A program made the translations under genes and the position numbers. The notes under the pieces are model-generated. The model worked only from the letters and a program-made list of their open reading frames with translations. It was not told the origin of the DNA and made no database searches. Below are positions 31,776 to 43,577 of a stretch of 64,000 nucleotides of DNA, in pieces. Positions within the stretch are counted from its first letter, which is position 1. Each line of letters opens with the position of its first letter. Source of the stretch: Isoetes taiwanensis (taxonomy: Eukaryota > Streptophyta > Lycopodiopsida > Isoetales > Isoetaceae); contig JAJEKV010000031.1 of the NCBI GenBank assembly GCA_021234155.1, positions 427,614 through 491,613 of the forward strand, written 5' to 3'.

Positions 31776-34697
31776 TTACAAACTTTCCAACACACCAAGA
31801 ATACGCGCATCAGCAAGAACATTTGCCATGAGAACGTAGGCACCAGCACGGCCAGAATTCAAAAGGATGATCTGATCAAAACAGTATTTTGCAATATCAA
31901 AATTGTCATGCATTCTGCAAGCATTAAGCAAGCTTGTCCATCCTGAAATATCAGTTGGCATTGTATCTTGGATCAAATTCTGCGCTTCGATAAAGTATCC
32001 TGCTCTACCTAGAAGGTCAACCATGCAAGTACAATTGGAGATATTTGGCACAATTTTATGATGTTTTTTCATTTGCCTAAAGTGCCAACTCCCTTCTTCT
32101 ACTAGTCCTATACGGCTGCATGCAATCAAAACACTGGTGAATGATACAGCATCCGGACTTATGCCTTCCTGTTGCATCTTCTCGAAGCTCTTGAGAACCC
32201 AGAACCCATCCCCATGGTGGGCATATCCTGAAAGCACAGCATTCCACAGGACAAGATCTCGCCCTGTCAAAATATTGAAAACTTTGCATGCCTCTTCTAA
32301 ACTCCCGCATTTCGCATACATATCCATTAGTGTGCTCCCAACGACAATATCAATTTCAAGCCCCCTTTTAATAATCTCCTCATGAATAAGTCTGCCTTGC
32401 CCTAATTCTCCTATGTTAGTGCATGCCTTCAGGGCACTCAAAAATGTGATTTGGTTTGCTTCGAAGTCTTCTTTGCACATCTTATCTAACCATTCAAGAG
32501 CCAGACGACTTTCGCCAATGTGTGCACATCCTGTAATGATTGCATTCCACGACACTATATCTGGAGTCATGCCTTCATTCTGCATGCTTTTAAAACATTC
32601 TAGAGCATCATTGACACATCCATGCTGAGTATATCCTGTTATCATTGTATTCCACAAAATTAAATCGCGTCTTGGAAGTCTATCAAAGGCATTGCACCCC
32701 TCTTCTAAGCTCCCACATTTAGTATACATATCAATAAGGGCAACTGCCACAATAGAATCCCTTTGGTGCCCACTACTAATGATCTTATCATGGATAAGCC
32801 TTCCATATTGTAGAATTCCTATCATAGAGCATGCCTTTAAGATGCTGGAAAATGTGAGTTCATTTGGTTTCATCCCTACATGTTCCATGAGTTTAAAACA
32901 CTGCAAAGCCGAGAATGCCTCACCACTCTGAACATGCCCCGCAATCATTGCATTCCATGATATCACATTTGGTGTTACATCTTCTGCTTGCATCCTCTCA
33001 AAATATTCTATAGCTAATATACCTGCCCCATGCAGGGCATACCCTGTAATCATTGTGTTCCATGAAGTAATATCTGCTCTTATGCCAGCTAGCTCCATCT
33101 TATTGAAGCATTCCACGGCAAGATTGATTTCACCATGCTCAAAATATCCAGAAATCATTGCATTCCATGACACCACATCCCATGCAGGCAAATTTTCAAA
33201 AACATTTTGCGCTTCCATGAGACTACCAGATTTGCTGTACATATCAACCAGGGAGTTACCTACAAGAGCATCTGATTGGAGCTTATATTCAATGATCTGA
33301 TTATGGACAGACCTGCCCTGCTCTATTGCTCCAATACTGGCACATGCTTTCAAGGTGTTTAGAAATGTAACCTGGTTTGGTTGTATTCTGCTATGTTGCA
33401 TTTTTTCGAAATACTTAAGGGCCAGCAGCGGATCTTCATTCTGAGTGTATCCTCCAATTATTGCATTCCATGACACAACATCCTGATTTGGTAACTTAAA
33501 AAAGATGCTGTATGCCTCTTTCATGCTTCTGCAAGTGGCATACATATAGACCAAGGTGTTACCCACTGCAAGATCCAAACATGACTTGGCTTCCATTATT
33601 TGCTCATGGATAACCCTGCCATGTTCTAAGGCTTCAAGGCTTGCACAGACTTTTAACATGCTCAAGAATGTAACCTCATTTGGTGTCACGTATCCCTCTT
33701 GCATCCTTGCAAAACAATCTAAGGCCAGCCAACCATCTCCACTCTGCACATGAGCTGTAATAATTGCATTCCATGATACCACATCTTGAGTTTGCATCTG
33801 TTTAAAAACATTGTGTGCCTCCTTAAGGCTCCCACATTTTGCATACATATCAACCAGGGTATTTGCTACAGCAAGTACTGAGTGGAAACCACTACTTATT
33901 ATCTGCTCATGTGCGAACCTCCCTTGGCTTAATCCACCAATGCTTGTACAAGACTTCAAAATACACAAGAAGGTGACCTCATTTGGCCTAATGGTTCCAG
34001 CTTCATTTTTTAATACAAGGTTAACAGCAGCTGGATGATGTTCATATTCTACGTTATTTTTCTTCCATGAGATTAGTTGCCATTGCATCTTGTCAACACA
34101 ATCTAAAGCTAGATGGCCTTCCCTATGTTGGCAGTATCCTGTGATGATTGCATTCCATGATACCACATCTTTAGTTGGCAGCTGGTCAAAAACTTTTTGC
34201 GCCTCATAGAGGCTGTTACATTTTGCATACATATCCACAATGCTATTCCCGATTACAACCTCAGAATGGACTCTATCTCTACTGATCCTGTCATGGATGA
34301 TCCGGCCCTGCAATAAAAACCGTGTAACTGAGCATGCCTTGAGAGCAGCAAGGTAAATGCACTTATCAGCACTAATTTCTTGCAGATGCATCCTAGAATA
34401 CAATTCAAGGGCATTTTGGCCATGCCCAAGTTTGGCATTTGCCATAATTATGGCAGCCCATGTATATATGGTTGGTTTTGGAGTTTTATTAAACACTTCA
34501 TGGGCTTCAATCAAACATCTATGGGAGGAAAAAAGATGAATGAGATACTCTCCCAGTCCCCCGTTTAGATCCAACCCATTATAAAAAATGAAAGAATGTG
34601 CTTGCCTTGCATGTTCTAGGTGTTTCGTTGTTCTGCACTCTCGGAGAAGCCGGAGGATATATGCTTGGGCTGGAGAGGCCATAGCCGATATTATCAT
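31776..34697 (-). CDS. Pentatricopeptide repeat protein, PLS class, 973 aa, intronless
   Basis: One uninterrupted frame packed with PPR motifs, about two dozen in P-L-S order: (D/N)VVSWNAII(T/G)GY, LVDMYAKCGSL(K/E)EA, P(N/D)xVTFLxxLKAC and QGRxIHxxI recur through most of its length. Such proteins bind organellar RNA sequence-specifically; here the target is unknown, and no targeting peptide stands out at MIISAMASPAQAY. An in-frame TAA directly precedes the first ATG, so the start is that ATG or the one five codons later. An unusual ~45-residue spacer (QWQLISWKKNNV and on, from about residue 204) interrupts one triplet. The C-terminus enters an E-type segment (GWTSLLNACRMHDNFDIAKY, then AYVLMANVLADARILG) and stops; there is no DYW domain. 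The next minus-strand frame (31772-31590) contains no DYW motif either. Confidence 0.93.
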   Translation of the reverse strand: MIISAMASPAQAYILRLLRECRTTKHLEHARQAHSFIFYNGLDLNGGLGEYLIHLFSSHRCLIEAHEVFNKTPKPTIYTWAAIIMANAKLGHGQNALELYSRMHLQEISADKCIYLAALKACSVTRFLLQGRIIHDRISRDRVHSEVVIGNSIVDMYAKCNSLYEAQKVFDQLPTKDVVSWNAIITGYCQHREGHLALDCVDKMQWQLISWKKNNVEYEHHPAAVNLVLKNEAGTIRPNEVTFLCILKSCTSIGGLSQGRFAHEQIISSGFHSVLAVANTLVDMYAKCGSLKEAHNVFKQMQTQDVVSWNAIITAHVQSGDGWLALDCFARMQEGYVTPNEVTFLSMLKVCASLEALEHGRVIHEQIMEAKSCLDLAVGNTLVYMYATCRSMKEAYSIFFKLPNQDVVSWNAIIGGYTQNEDPLLALKYFEKMQHSRIQPNQVTFLNTLKACASIGAIEQGRSVHNQIIEYKLQSDALVGNSLVDMYSKSGSLMEAQNVFENLPAWDVVSWNAMISGYFEHGEINLAVECFNKMELAGIRADITSWNTMITGYALHGAGILAIEYFERMQAEDVTPNVISWNAMIAGHVQSGEAFSALQCFKLMEHVGMKPNELTFSSILKACSMIGILQYGRLIHDKIISSGHQRDSIVAVALIDMYTKCGSLEEGCNAFDRLPRRDLILWNTMITGYTQHGCVNDALECFKSMQNEGMTPDIVSWNAIITGCAHIGESRLALEWLDKMCKEDFEANQITFLSALKACTNIGELGQGRLIHEEIIKRGLEIDIVVGSTLMDMYAKCGSLEEACKVFNILTGRDLVLWNAVLSGYAHHGDGFWVLKSFEKMQQEGISPDAVSFTSVLIACSRIGLVEEGSWHFRQMKKHHKIVPNISNCTCMVDLLGRAGYFIEAQNLIQDTMPTDISGWTSLLNACRMHDNFDIAKYCFDQIILLNSGRAGAYVLMANVLADARILGVLESL

Positions 34698-34883
34698 TTA
34701 TAACACCATACCATATGCTGTCTTGGGGTGCCAGCATGCCATCTCCTTCAGCCATGAAACATCTTTTCAAGTTCTATAGAAAATTTATTTTCCACTACAT
34801 TGCGAAGTCCTTACGAATCAACCCAGTTCGTGCTAAATTGCTTTCGTATTTCCAAGTAGCGATATTCAAGTTCGCCCAATCAT
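34698..34883. other. 5' flank of the PPR gene
   Basis: A short minus-strand upstream open frame (MKRCFMAEGDG, starting near 34770) overlaps the PPR start in another frame and could act as an upstream ORF if the transcript begins above it. No promoter element is clear. Confidence 0.3.
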
Positions 34884-35075
34884 ACATGGGCTGTGATACG
34901 TGGGGAAAGGAAAATACTCCTATGAATACCTAGGGAGGAAGGAAGGAAAATTATACATGGGCTGTGATACGTGGGGAAAGCTCGTATGAATACCTAGGGA
35001 GGAAGGAAGGAAGGAAGGAAGGAAGGTTGGTTTTTTTCGTCCGCGGAGCCCTTCTAGACAAAAGGTTTGAAATGT
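34884..35075. repeat. 65-bp tandem duplication, (GGAA)n array and LINE 3' stub
   Basis: A unit running from ATACATGGGCTGTGATACG to CCTAGGGAGGAAGGAAGG occurs twice (about 34884-34950 and 34952-35010). A (GGAA)n array follows, and then TTTTTTCGTCCGCGGAGCC, the reverse complement of the conserved end of the LINE family at 36.9 kb. This is probably a minimal LINE retroposition product (minus strand) whose tail is (TTCC)n. Confidence 0.6.
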
Positions 35076-36143
35076 CTTACACTTTCTCAATCCTATTCTA
35101 TTCTTTCTATTCTATTCTTTATTCAATGAGTTGATATGAGTGAATTAACAACATAATAGAATGTGTGCAAAAAGAATGTGTTTGCTGCTTTTTCACCAAA
35201 TCTTGCTTTATCAACAAAAGGGCCCGAACCACTTGGGAATATGCTAAATGAGATCAAATCTCAGCCCTCGAGGTGATTGCCGTAAAGCTGAAATTCATGG
35301 AATTTAGGTTAATGGCATGAAAAGAAGACGACTCAACTTCTATACTGTGGCACACAATGCTCCTGATAGAAGTTTGTTATTTTAATCTCTTTCTCAACAT
35401 TTGTTTTCTTGTTATATTGTCTTAACCTAGCACTATACTTTGCAAGTTGAGATGGACTCAATTATTTTTTGTTATTATTAGAGACCATAAAGAATTAGGA
35501 ATGCAAAATTCACCAAATAATGAGATGGGACATATGAATTGTGACTATGTCAAATTGCAGTATATATGTAGTTGATGGTGGAACAGCAATTGCGGTTGAA
35601 TTGCGGTTGGAAAGGAAAGAAATCAACTGCGGTTGGTTCTTGCCAAAATAGAAAAAAATATCGCCTAAAAATGGAACGTCAGATTTCCTTTGCCTCTTTC
35701 CCCAGCGTCGACCTGTTCTTCCATGTAAATTCCCTTTTCCATCTCTGCATGCAATCGAAAACCGCATAAGAGGGCTTAGATAGCAGAATAGATTCGAGCA
35801 CCCCTCGCAAAAATCTTTATCTGAATCTTTCTATAAACTTTTGTATTAATGTTGAACCGAATCTTGCACTGAATTTTAAGCAAGCAGATTTTCAATTCTC
35901 GCTTTTTGTTCTGTCAATTTCCATTTTATAATTGCTACTTCTTCTCAATTTGTTCGTACTGAGTAAGGACTTGAATGGGAAGAAGTCAACATCCTCAGAG
36001 CTCACCAGATAGGTACTTTCAGAGTGAACTATAAATATTGCAGTTATGCATTCTCTGCAATACCAACCAAAATGAGAGGTCATATTTTGGGCAAAACTGC
36101 AAGAGGTGTTAGTGGTCCTTGCGTGATGAGTCTAATAAAAAAA
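35076..36143. other. Intergenic, nothing recognised
   Basis: AT-rich; a partial (TATTC)n near 35095-35125. Short frames on both strands (for example 35572-35769) lack domains. Confidence 0.4.
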
Positions 36144-36221
36144 AGGGAAAACTACCAAAATACCCCTATGAGTTTGTGTAATTACCAAAATGCTCATAGG
36201 GGTAGTTTGGTAGTTTTCCCT
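36144..36221. repeat. 29-bp-arm hairpin element
   Basis: AGGGAAAACTACCAAA and following bases (36144-36172) form an inverted repeat with 36193-36221 (ending TAGTTTGGTAGTTTTCCCT), with one or two mismatches and a 20-nt loop. A-rich runs lie on both sides. It has the form of a tiny foldback MITE. Confidence 0.8.
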
Positions 36222-36861
36222 AAAAAAAATTATGCTTGATTGTGAACACAAATGGCTATTGAAAAAAGAGAGAAAGCAAAATCTAGGTTATGTTGATCTT
36301 GATATTGCACAACCATCTAACATCTCATATTTGTCTAAGTAGCACAGGTTTATAGATGATACTGATGTCAGTTTAGGCCCGCTTAGAAAGACATTCAAGA
36401 CGAAACATAGGAAAGACGCGGATGAAGCAATAGCACGATGGTTTTATGCAATAGAGGTACCCTTGCGTATACTAATAGAGGTACCATAAAATTGGACCCC
36501 TCCCAACCATGCACGTGGTTTATGGGGGTCTTCTAAGTGACTCCCTCTTGCCTAAGATCCTTGAATCTCGTGGTGCATGAGGCCTATCATTCTTAATGGA
36601 AAGAGGCGAAAATTGAGGATCTGATGCTATTATCTCAGTAACTCTTGGATATCGTGTGCTTCTCAAGCGTTCTAACATCAAATGGAAGGACCCTATTGTG
36701 AAAGCATACCTAGCTTGAGAGCTCCCCCTTAACCAATCCTCTGCTTGAGAGTTCCGTGAAGAGGAATAGGAACACATATTATATATGACACGTACTCGTA
36801 CTCGTACTTGCACAAACTCGTACTCATACACGTACCTTGACACATGATAGTTTCGTGAAGG
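36222..36861 (+). pseudogene. Weak hAT-like transposase remnant and low-complexity flank
   Basis: A frame around 36350-36480 reads FIDDTDVSLGPLRKTFKTK, then DADEAIARWFYAIEVP. The second part resembles the hAT N-terminal motif with Ala-Ile-Ala-x-Phe/Trp-Phe-Tyr before a hydrophobic-Pro pair. Stops follow and no catalytic part was found. At 36785-36840 an imperfect ACTCGTACTCGT tract lies between this and the LINE tail. Only one motif supports the call. Confidence 0.3.
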
Positions 36862-39800
36862 AAGGAAGGAAGGAAGGAAGGAAGGTACTTTTATCGTCCA
36901 CGGAGACCAATCGGTCTATGGGACCCAATACAAAAACGCAGCAAGCGGATTACTGCCCGGATTAAAAACCAGCCAGAAGGGTTTTCGAGGGAAAACCGTG
37001 GCGACAATCGGCCTGGCCGACAAACCTGTGCTAATCATATAAAATGCGAAACATCCCAATATATCTGAGTCATGCACCACCCGTAGTGCCTAGTCGGACG
37101 GACAGACCCGGGGGGGCAAAGGTGACCTCAGGTCGGTACCTCCCGGATGTATGACCCGGCACGCGTCGACGGGCGGTGTGTTCATCGGCAAATGCAAGGG
37201 CACGCGTCCGGCCGTACTAAGGGCGTATCGGCCCGGATCCGCCTGAGCGTTGGGCAACTCGGAAAGTGTGAGACTCATCCTCAATGGCACCCGTTTGGCA
37301 AAGGCGGCGAGCTGTCTGGCGGGGCTCCCCAATCCACCGCCCGCCTCGATCGCGAAGATGGTGGGCACTGTATGCGAATGGAGGCAATGAGTCTGCTTTG
37401 GCGAGGGGCAGGGGAACGCAGGTAGAGCTGTGTGGGCCCGGGCTAACACGGGTTGATGTGCTCCTTGTAATGGGCCATTTTGACCTGCTCTAGAGCAATG
37501 GGGTCCCGAGCTTGCCAAGGAAACAAGCATCTAGGTACTCCCCGCGGTAGCTGTCACGATCGTCATTGCGCCCAGTATGCGCATCTGTGCTCCTGACGTT
37601 CCATCTGGCGAACCAGCGATCTCTCTTACCCCTCCAAGGGCCCTAAGCATTGCGGACTCATGGCCACGGTGTAAGCCCAAAAGGGAGCCGAAAGCATCAC
37701 CCATAGTAACCACTTTACAAAAATAGACGATGTGTCTATCAAGGGCTGCCGCTGGGCGGCAAGAATCCGATTTCTGCAGCGAGAACCGATAGGGGACTGA
37801 AGGTTTCACCCCAAGTGCCCGTGCCAAAATGCCCTTTTTGCTCCAAGTCATTCCAGTCGCCAAAGAGACTGGCCGGGCCCCAAACCTCGACCCGTCTGAA
37901 GGGACAAGGCTCGACCGGTGCGAACAGATGTGACCGATGGCCCCAATCATATAGCTACGGTGATTTGTTCCGCGATGGCATAAAGCTTTCCGACCTTTGT
38001 CACCCGCAAGCGGATAGGCGCCTCCCGCCAGGAAGGCGAGGAGGGGAACTCCACCCTAGGTACTTGTAGGTGGGCGTGGCGTCCACGTGCTATCCCCGAT
38101 ATGTGAGTGCAGGAGGCATGGGGTGACGTGAAGAGGATATGAGAACCACCACGGTCTTGGCAGATTGACGCAGCGATGTTCGTAGCGACAAAATGTGTCT
38201 AGGGCATCCGGTGAGACCGCATAGCTTCGGGGTGTGGGCAGTGAGGCCAACATCGTCATAGATAGATGAGCCGGGCGGATGACACGGTGCAAAAGGCTGT
38301 ATGCCATCCCCCATGCTCCGATAAGCAGGGGCTCTAACCCGATCAATGTAGAGGCCAAAAGTGTTGGCGAGAGGGGGCAACCTGCCGGACCCGATACTAC
38401 TTGGTGAATGCTTGGCCCGTCGGTACGCATCCCCGCCAAAACAACTCTCATACAACTTGTATATGGCATTCTCGCACGGGCAGGGGAGCCCCGATTTGAC
38501 GAGTTTAGCCTTGACTTTTCGGGGGACCGTATCAAAAGCCTTTCGCGAAGTCCACAAAGCAAACAATACAAGTCCGGTAGATGATTCCTACTGTCTTCAA
38601 TCGATTACCGCAGCGTAAAAAGATATGGTCAATCGTTGAGTGGCGGGTCGAAAAGCCCCGCCGTGTGAGGGCTCGCACATCCGCCTCTGCCCGGTGGGTC
38701 AAGCTGCGCTTTCGAGAATGCCGCCAACGGTTTGGCAAATCTTGAGGCTGACCATGATCGTCCGGTAATTGGCGGACGATTGTGGGTCGCCCGCCTTGTG
38801 AATGGGAACAACCACGCTTGTGGTCCATTGTGGGAAACCCTCTGCAATGCTGTTGAGCGGGGTAGTGAGGATCGGCACAAGCGGCTGCGCCATGCCCACT
38901 TAACTTCTACCTGCATACCATCGAGGTCGGTTGCCTTCCCATTAGCTAGCCGTTTGCAGGCCCTCCTCAACATCCTCGTCCACGAGAACCAATGGGGCCA
39001 TCTGTGGGGGTATGGGCGTACGCGTCCACTGGCGGGTCATAGAGCTGCTTTGCAAGTCTTTGTTCCCACTACCGGGTGTGATGTCCCCCGTAAAGGGCTG
39101 GGCTGGCCTTGAACTCTGCGCCAAAAGGTTCGAGGATGAGTGTCCGGCCCGGGCCGAACATCTCCCCACGATGCTTGGCAAGGTACCGCGCCTTTGTGTC
39201 CTTCCGGATGGGGCTGATGCGTGGTGGTAACGCAAGCCGGTACCGGATCCGAATGTGATGGAGCTGCCGCTTGCGTTTTTCTGATCCGCATCAAACCATC
39301 GGTTACGAGGGAATGTTGCGACCACGAAGCGACGGCGCGAGTCTGCCAAAGCATCGTCATTTGCATCCCGTAATAGCGAAGTCGGTGATGGTCTGTCTGC
39401 GCTCTAGTGTGGAGGTCGAAGTGAATTGCGGGAGGGCGTCCATGAGCATCGGGCGTAGTCCTCTGCCTGCTCATAATCGAGTCTCAACCGAGGGACGGCG
39501 AGGGGCTGGCATAGTGGGGGTTCTTTCGCGCCAAACCAGGTCCAAATAAAGTGGGAGGTGATCTGAAGTCGACCTCCTCATCCCGTGTATGTGCCCACCC
39601 GAAGCGCCCGATGAGATGCATATATTGCGCAACTACAAGCACATAGTCCATCACACTAGACCCTCCCCCGATTGTCCCAATGCGCATGTGCACTTGCGAG
39701 AATCGCCACCCCTTTGGAAAGGCCATTGCAAATTATCAAGTCAAAAATGCCACATAGCAGAACAAGCTATGCGCCAAAGCGAAAGTGACTGGCTGTCATC

Positions 39801-41740
39801 CGACCAGCGTGGCCAGGCTACTTCTGGGCGAGCTGCAGGACATCGTCGCCGAGGGGGGTCAAGTCGCATGGGCTGCTCTACTCCCTGTCCGTGCATTGAA
39901 ATCTCCAAGAAGGACGACCCTACCCAAGCGGGCGATGTTTGCCAGTATGTCATCATATAGATCGACATACGGGTCCATCCTATCCGCATCGGGGTGGCTC
40001 GCGATAGAAGGTGTCGCTCATGTGAGGGAAATAACAGCGCCGTAAAAAGAGGGTTGCCACCGGTATTATGCACCACCTAACCCGTGGAACCGGGTTGTGT
40101 CGGGTCGTCTTTCCTCGAGGGTAACCGAATGTGCCAAGGTTGTCCGTAGTAGCAAGCCACTCCACCATGACCCCGCTTGTCCCGGCATGTATTGAAGACC
40201 GAAATGTTGGTAACCCGGCAAAATCGTAGCCTCTGTGCCCAAAGATGCTCCCATGTCTCCATGAGGAAGATGAGATCCATACCGGCTGCCACTGAAAGTT
40301 CGGGATCTCCCCTTCTCGCCAAGGGAAGCCTCGACAATTCCATGAGACCACCCGAGGCACAATTCCTATTTGTCACAGGGGATGGTATGCGCGCAACTCG
40401 AAGTGAGGGGAGGGGGAAGCAGAGGGCCGAGGAGAAGTAGATGGAGCCGGAGGCAAAGATGTGGTCAGAGGCGTGGGCCGCGAGGGAGCAGGAGTAGGAG
40501 CAGGAGAAGGGGGGCCGTGGGTAGTAGAAGCGGGGCAGGCGTCTGGTATGGTTGGGGCCAAGGGTCTGCGGATAGTAGCAGGCCGTCGGAAAATGTGCAT
40601 CCCCGCCGAACCAATCCCCGGCACCCCCGTTGGCGAATGCCTCGACCTGACAAGCTCACGTCGCGTGCCTCCGGCGACGGTGTGAGGAGGTCCACGTCTG
40701 AGGGATGTCCCCTTCAACATCCGGCCTGGCGCGCAATATGGCATCACGCTTTTTGTGCATCCGCAACCGTGAATATGACAATGCGGTCCACGGCCGGGGC
40801 CAGCCCATGCCTGCTTTCGAGAAATGTGAACTGCCCGGGGAATGTCATCCGATCGAGAATGTGTGTTCGGATGTTGTGGGCGACTCTCCCCGGTTGCCGG
40901 GCATGCCTCGAACTACCAGATTGTGGCCTCTCCGCCTGCGCTCACGGAGTTCTTCAAGCGACTGGGTCCAAGGTGGGCGAAGGCCGGGTCTTTGCCGGGG
41001 GTGGTGGTGGTGGCTGGGATGGCGTGGAGTGACTGGAGTGTGGCTGGGATGGCATGGAGTGGTTTGGAGAGCCGGGCAGCAAAGGCGGGGGCTGTCCGGC
41101 GTGGAAGGGTGGCCGGGGGATAATTAATTGCGAGCGGCGTTCGCCCCACGGTGGAAGTCGGGGTACAGCCTGGCGAGCTCGGCCGCCGCTTACATCTCCA
41201 TCCCGCACTGCTGCTGCGGTGACTATGAACCTCGGTAGGGGAGACCCGCTGCGATGCGTGGATGGTTGCCCGCAACCCCCGGAGCTCCGAATACGAGTGG
41301 CGAAGCGTGCTCGAGCCCAAAGCCACGGCCGCCGAGGGCGGGCTTGCTGTTCCGATCTTACCAAGATCCGGCGTAATCCGGCTATGCCCAAGAGCGTCTG
41401 TGCTCCCGATGCCATGGTGGTGGCTGCCTCTACCCGACCGGCCGAGAACCCGTGACCATCGTCTCTGCGTGCGGCGCTCCCTCTCTGTGTCATGGTGTCA
41501 GTGATGAACCGAGAGTCTAGGCGGGCCCGCATGTCGGCGACCTCTCCCGGCTGCTGCCGCTCGAAGTGTGCAAGGCCAAGGCCATCTTCCACATGCAGCG
41601 TGCGGGTCTCCAAGCCTGTGATACGGTTCTTCTCGACCCCGATTTGCCTTTTGAGCACATGGGATGCCGAGGACTCCATCTCCACTGCCATGCCAGCCAG
41701 GCGGGCACTGTTAGCCTCAATACGAGCACTGTTAAGGAAT
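36862..41740 (-). pseudogene. GC-rich LINE (endonuclease-RT) with (TTCC)n tail, frameshifted
   Basis: Reading the minus strand from 41740: an ORF1-like frame (coiled-coil-like EANSARLAGMAVEMESS, then a Pro/Ser-rich tail); an APE endonuclease in pieces near 40360-39480 (SWNCRGFP, GMDLIFLMETW, VVLLGDFNARTG, SSVMDYVLVV); reverse transcriptase in pieces near 38970-38090 (ANGKATDLDGMQVE, VVVPIHKAGD, GFSTRHSTIDHIF, VCFVDFAKGFDTVPR, GCPLSPTL, YDDVGL); the C-terminal EDESHT knuckle near 37290; then a 3' UTR ending CTCCGTGGACGATAAAAG and (TTCC)n at 36855-36881. Domains lie in different frames, so it is non-functional. The left flank ending near 36768 and the right flank from 41737 share GGA(G/A)CACATATTA-type sequence, probably the target site. 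Composition is strikingly GC-rich against its flanks. Confidence 0.85.
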
Positions 41741-43560
41741 GGGAGCACATATTAAATATGACACTGGTGTCCATTTGCAAAGCTACACCGAGATCACTCG
41801 AGGCAATTGGAAATGATCTTTAAAGGTATATAGCCTTGCTCAGTCCCTCGCCATGTTCTATCAACTTTAGAGAAGACATATTGGCAAAGGAAAATGTAAT
41901 AGTGGACGTCGTGTTATCTTGAAAGATCTTATGGGAAAAGATAACAACAAAATAGACAACCTATGCTCTTGATGGAGTAACTAAATAAGCCAATTCTAAT
42001 GGGGCCAACCATTAGCAACAGTCATTAGATGCTATTGTGAAAGATAGAATGAGTAATTTCACCTTAAGAAACAAGGTTTACTAAGGCATGATCCTCACCA
42101 TGTGTGAATGCCTGACATTCAGTTATGCTTGTCAAAATACTTGTGGAAGATCATCTGGCCAAGGTTTCCAAAACCAAAAAGGATAGAAAACTATGTAATA
42201 TTTGCAGTAAGATGCTTGGCATCCTATTTATAGTTTTCAACTCATAGCTGTCATGTCAATTTCAACTTTTTTCTAATGATTTGCCATCTTTCGTTTGTTT
42301 TTAGGAAGATTATTTCTGGGTTTAGTTATTTTGTTTTCTCACCCTATAGGTATATGACTTCTAGCCTATGCCAATTCTGTAAGATGCATCATATCAAGTT
42401 TCACTATTTTATGTGAAGTGCATTTCTAGAGAGAGAATACAACAGAGGTACATAATATATTATACTAACCACAAACATTTCCTTGCCCCAATCAAATGCA
42501 CTAGCAGCTTTGTTTGCAGAAAGGATTGTTGTAACATAAATACTGCAACAGCCTCTCGCCAGTATATCTTTGGTTGGTTCTAGGAATTCACATTTTGCTC
42601 AGGGAGGTGCTAGAGGTACTTTCGAATATACGGTCTCAAGAACATACGCAAAATTACAACTATCTGTCAAATACTGAATGTGTATAACCATCTGTAGGTT
42701 TAATAGAGGTGCTACTAAGACTTTTTCCTGCATCGATTGGTCTTGTTGCTCTTAAATTAGGCGCCTGTAGAGGTATCTGTCTTATCGTCTTGCCACCTTG
42801 CTGGATTCATATTTAGCTAGTATTTCAGCCTTCAGTCATGGATAGTGTATTTAGCTTCTTGTCGCTTTGTGTCTAGTGCCTTTCCACTTTCCAAGATTTC
42901 CTCTCTTACTCAATGGAGTAGCTCCATATCTTGCTATCCTTTCCTAAAAAATATATTAAGTTTCCCACAATTAGATGTGGTTGTTATGGTTCCGAAAAAT
43001 CATAATTAGATCCAGGATATTTATGTGAACTTTTACTCCAATTAGCAGTGCGAGATTGATAAACTAGAAGATGAAATGTTGTAGTAACAAGGATAATAAC
43101 ATAGCTATCATCTGATAAATCAACTCAAAAAGAAACTTTGCATTAAACTTGCTCATTAGAAACTACGCACTAAAATATACACTAACCTGTTGATTGGACG
43201 CTTGTTAAAATGGAATTAAGCTGCCCTAAACCTGGATTGATCTGTTAGATTTGTGATCAAAATATCAATGCCTATGCCTACATAAAGCAAACTAGGAGAA
43301 TAGAAGCAAAGAATTGAAATTATGAGAGTAGAAAGAAATCTAGGCTAAGAATTAGAAGTATTCTAAGCTAAAGCTTTAGAAACTGTTGTGTTGGAGCTTG
43401 ATGATCTGCCTAGTGTAACAGAATCCAAAGGTTCCAAAGTATAAGAATCGAAGCAAAAATATGAGTATGAGATTCTAAACTTAAGCAAAAACTGTAAAAC
43501 TGTATTGCTCGGTTCGGGCTTGCCCACTGTGATGGGCGGGAAATGAGTCCGTGCGATCTG
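41741..43560. other. Intergenic, no gene recognised
   Basis: AT-rich. The first part (41741-42230) continues sequence that flanked the LINE insertion site and may belong to the same decayed transposon as 36222-36861. No domain identified. Confidence 0.35.
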
Positions 43561-43577
43561 AATACAGCTAATTTTTT

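Noticed and set aside
32077-34568. Many plus- and minus-strand frames of 60-80 codons within the PPR region
   Set aside because: They are shadows of the long PPR reading frame and of its repeated codons.
37090-41780. Numerous 60-260-codon frames on both strands of the GC-rich island
   Set aside because: High GC lowers stop frequency; only the fragments carrying endonuclease, RT or knuckle motifs on the minus strand were accepted.
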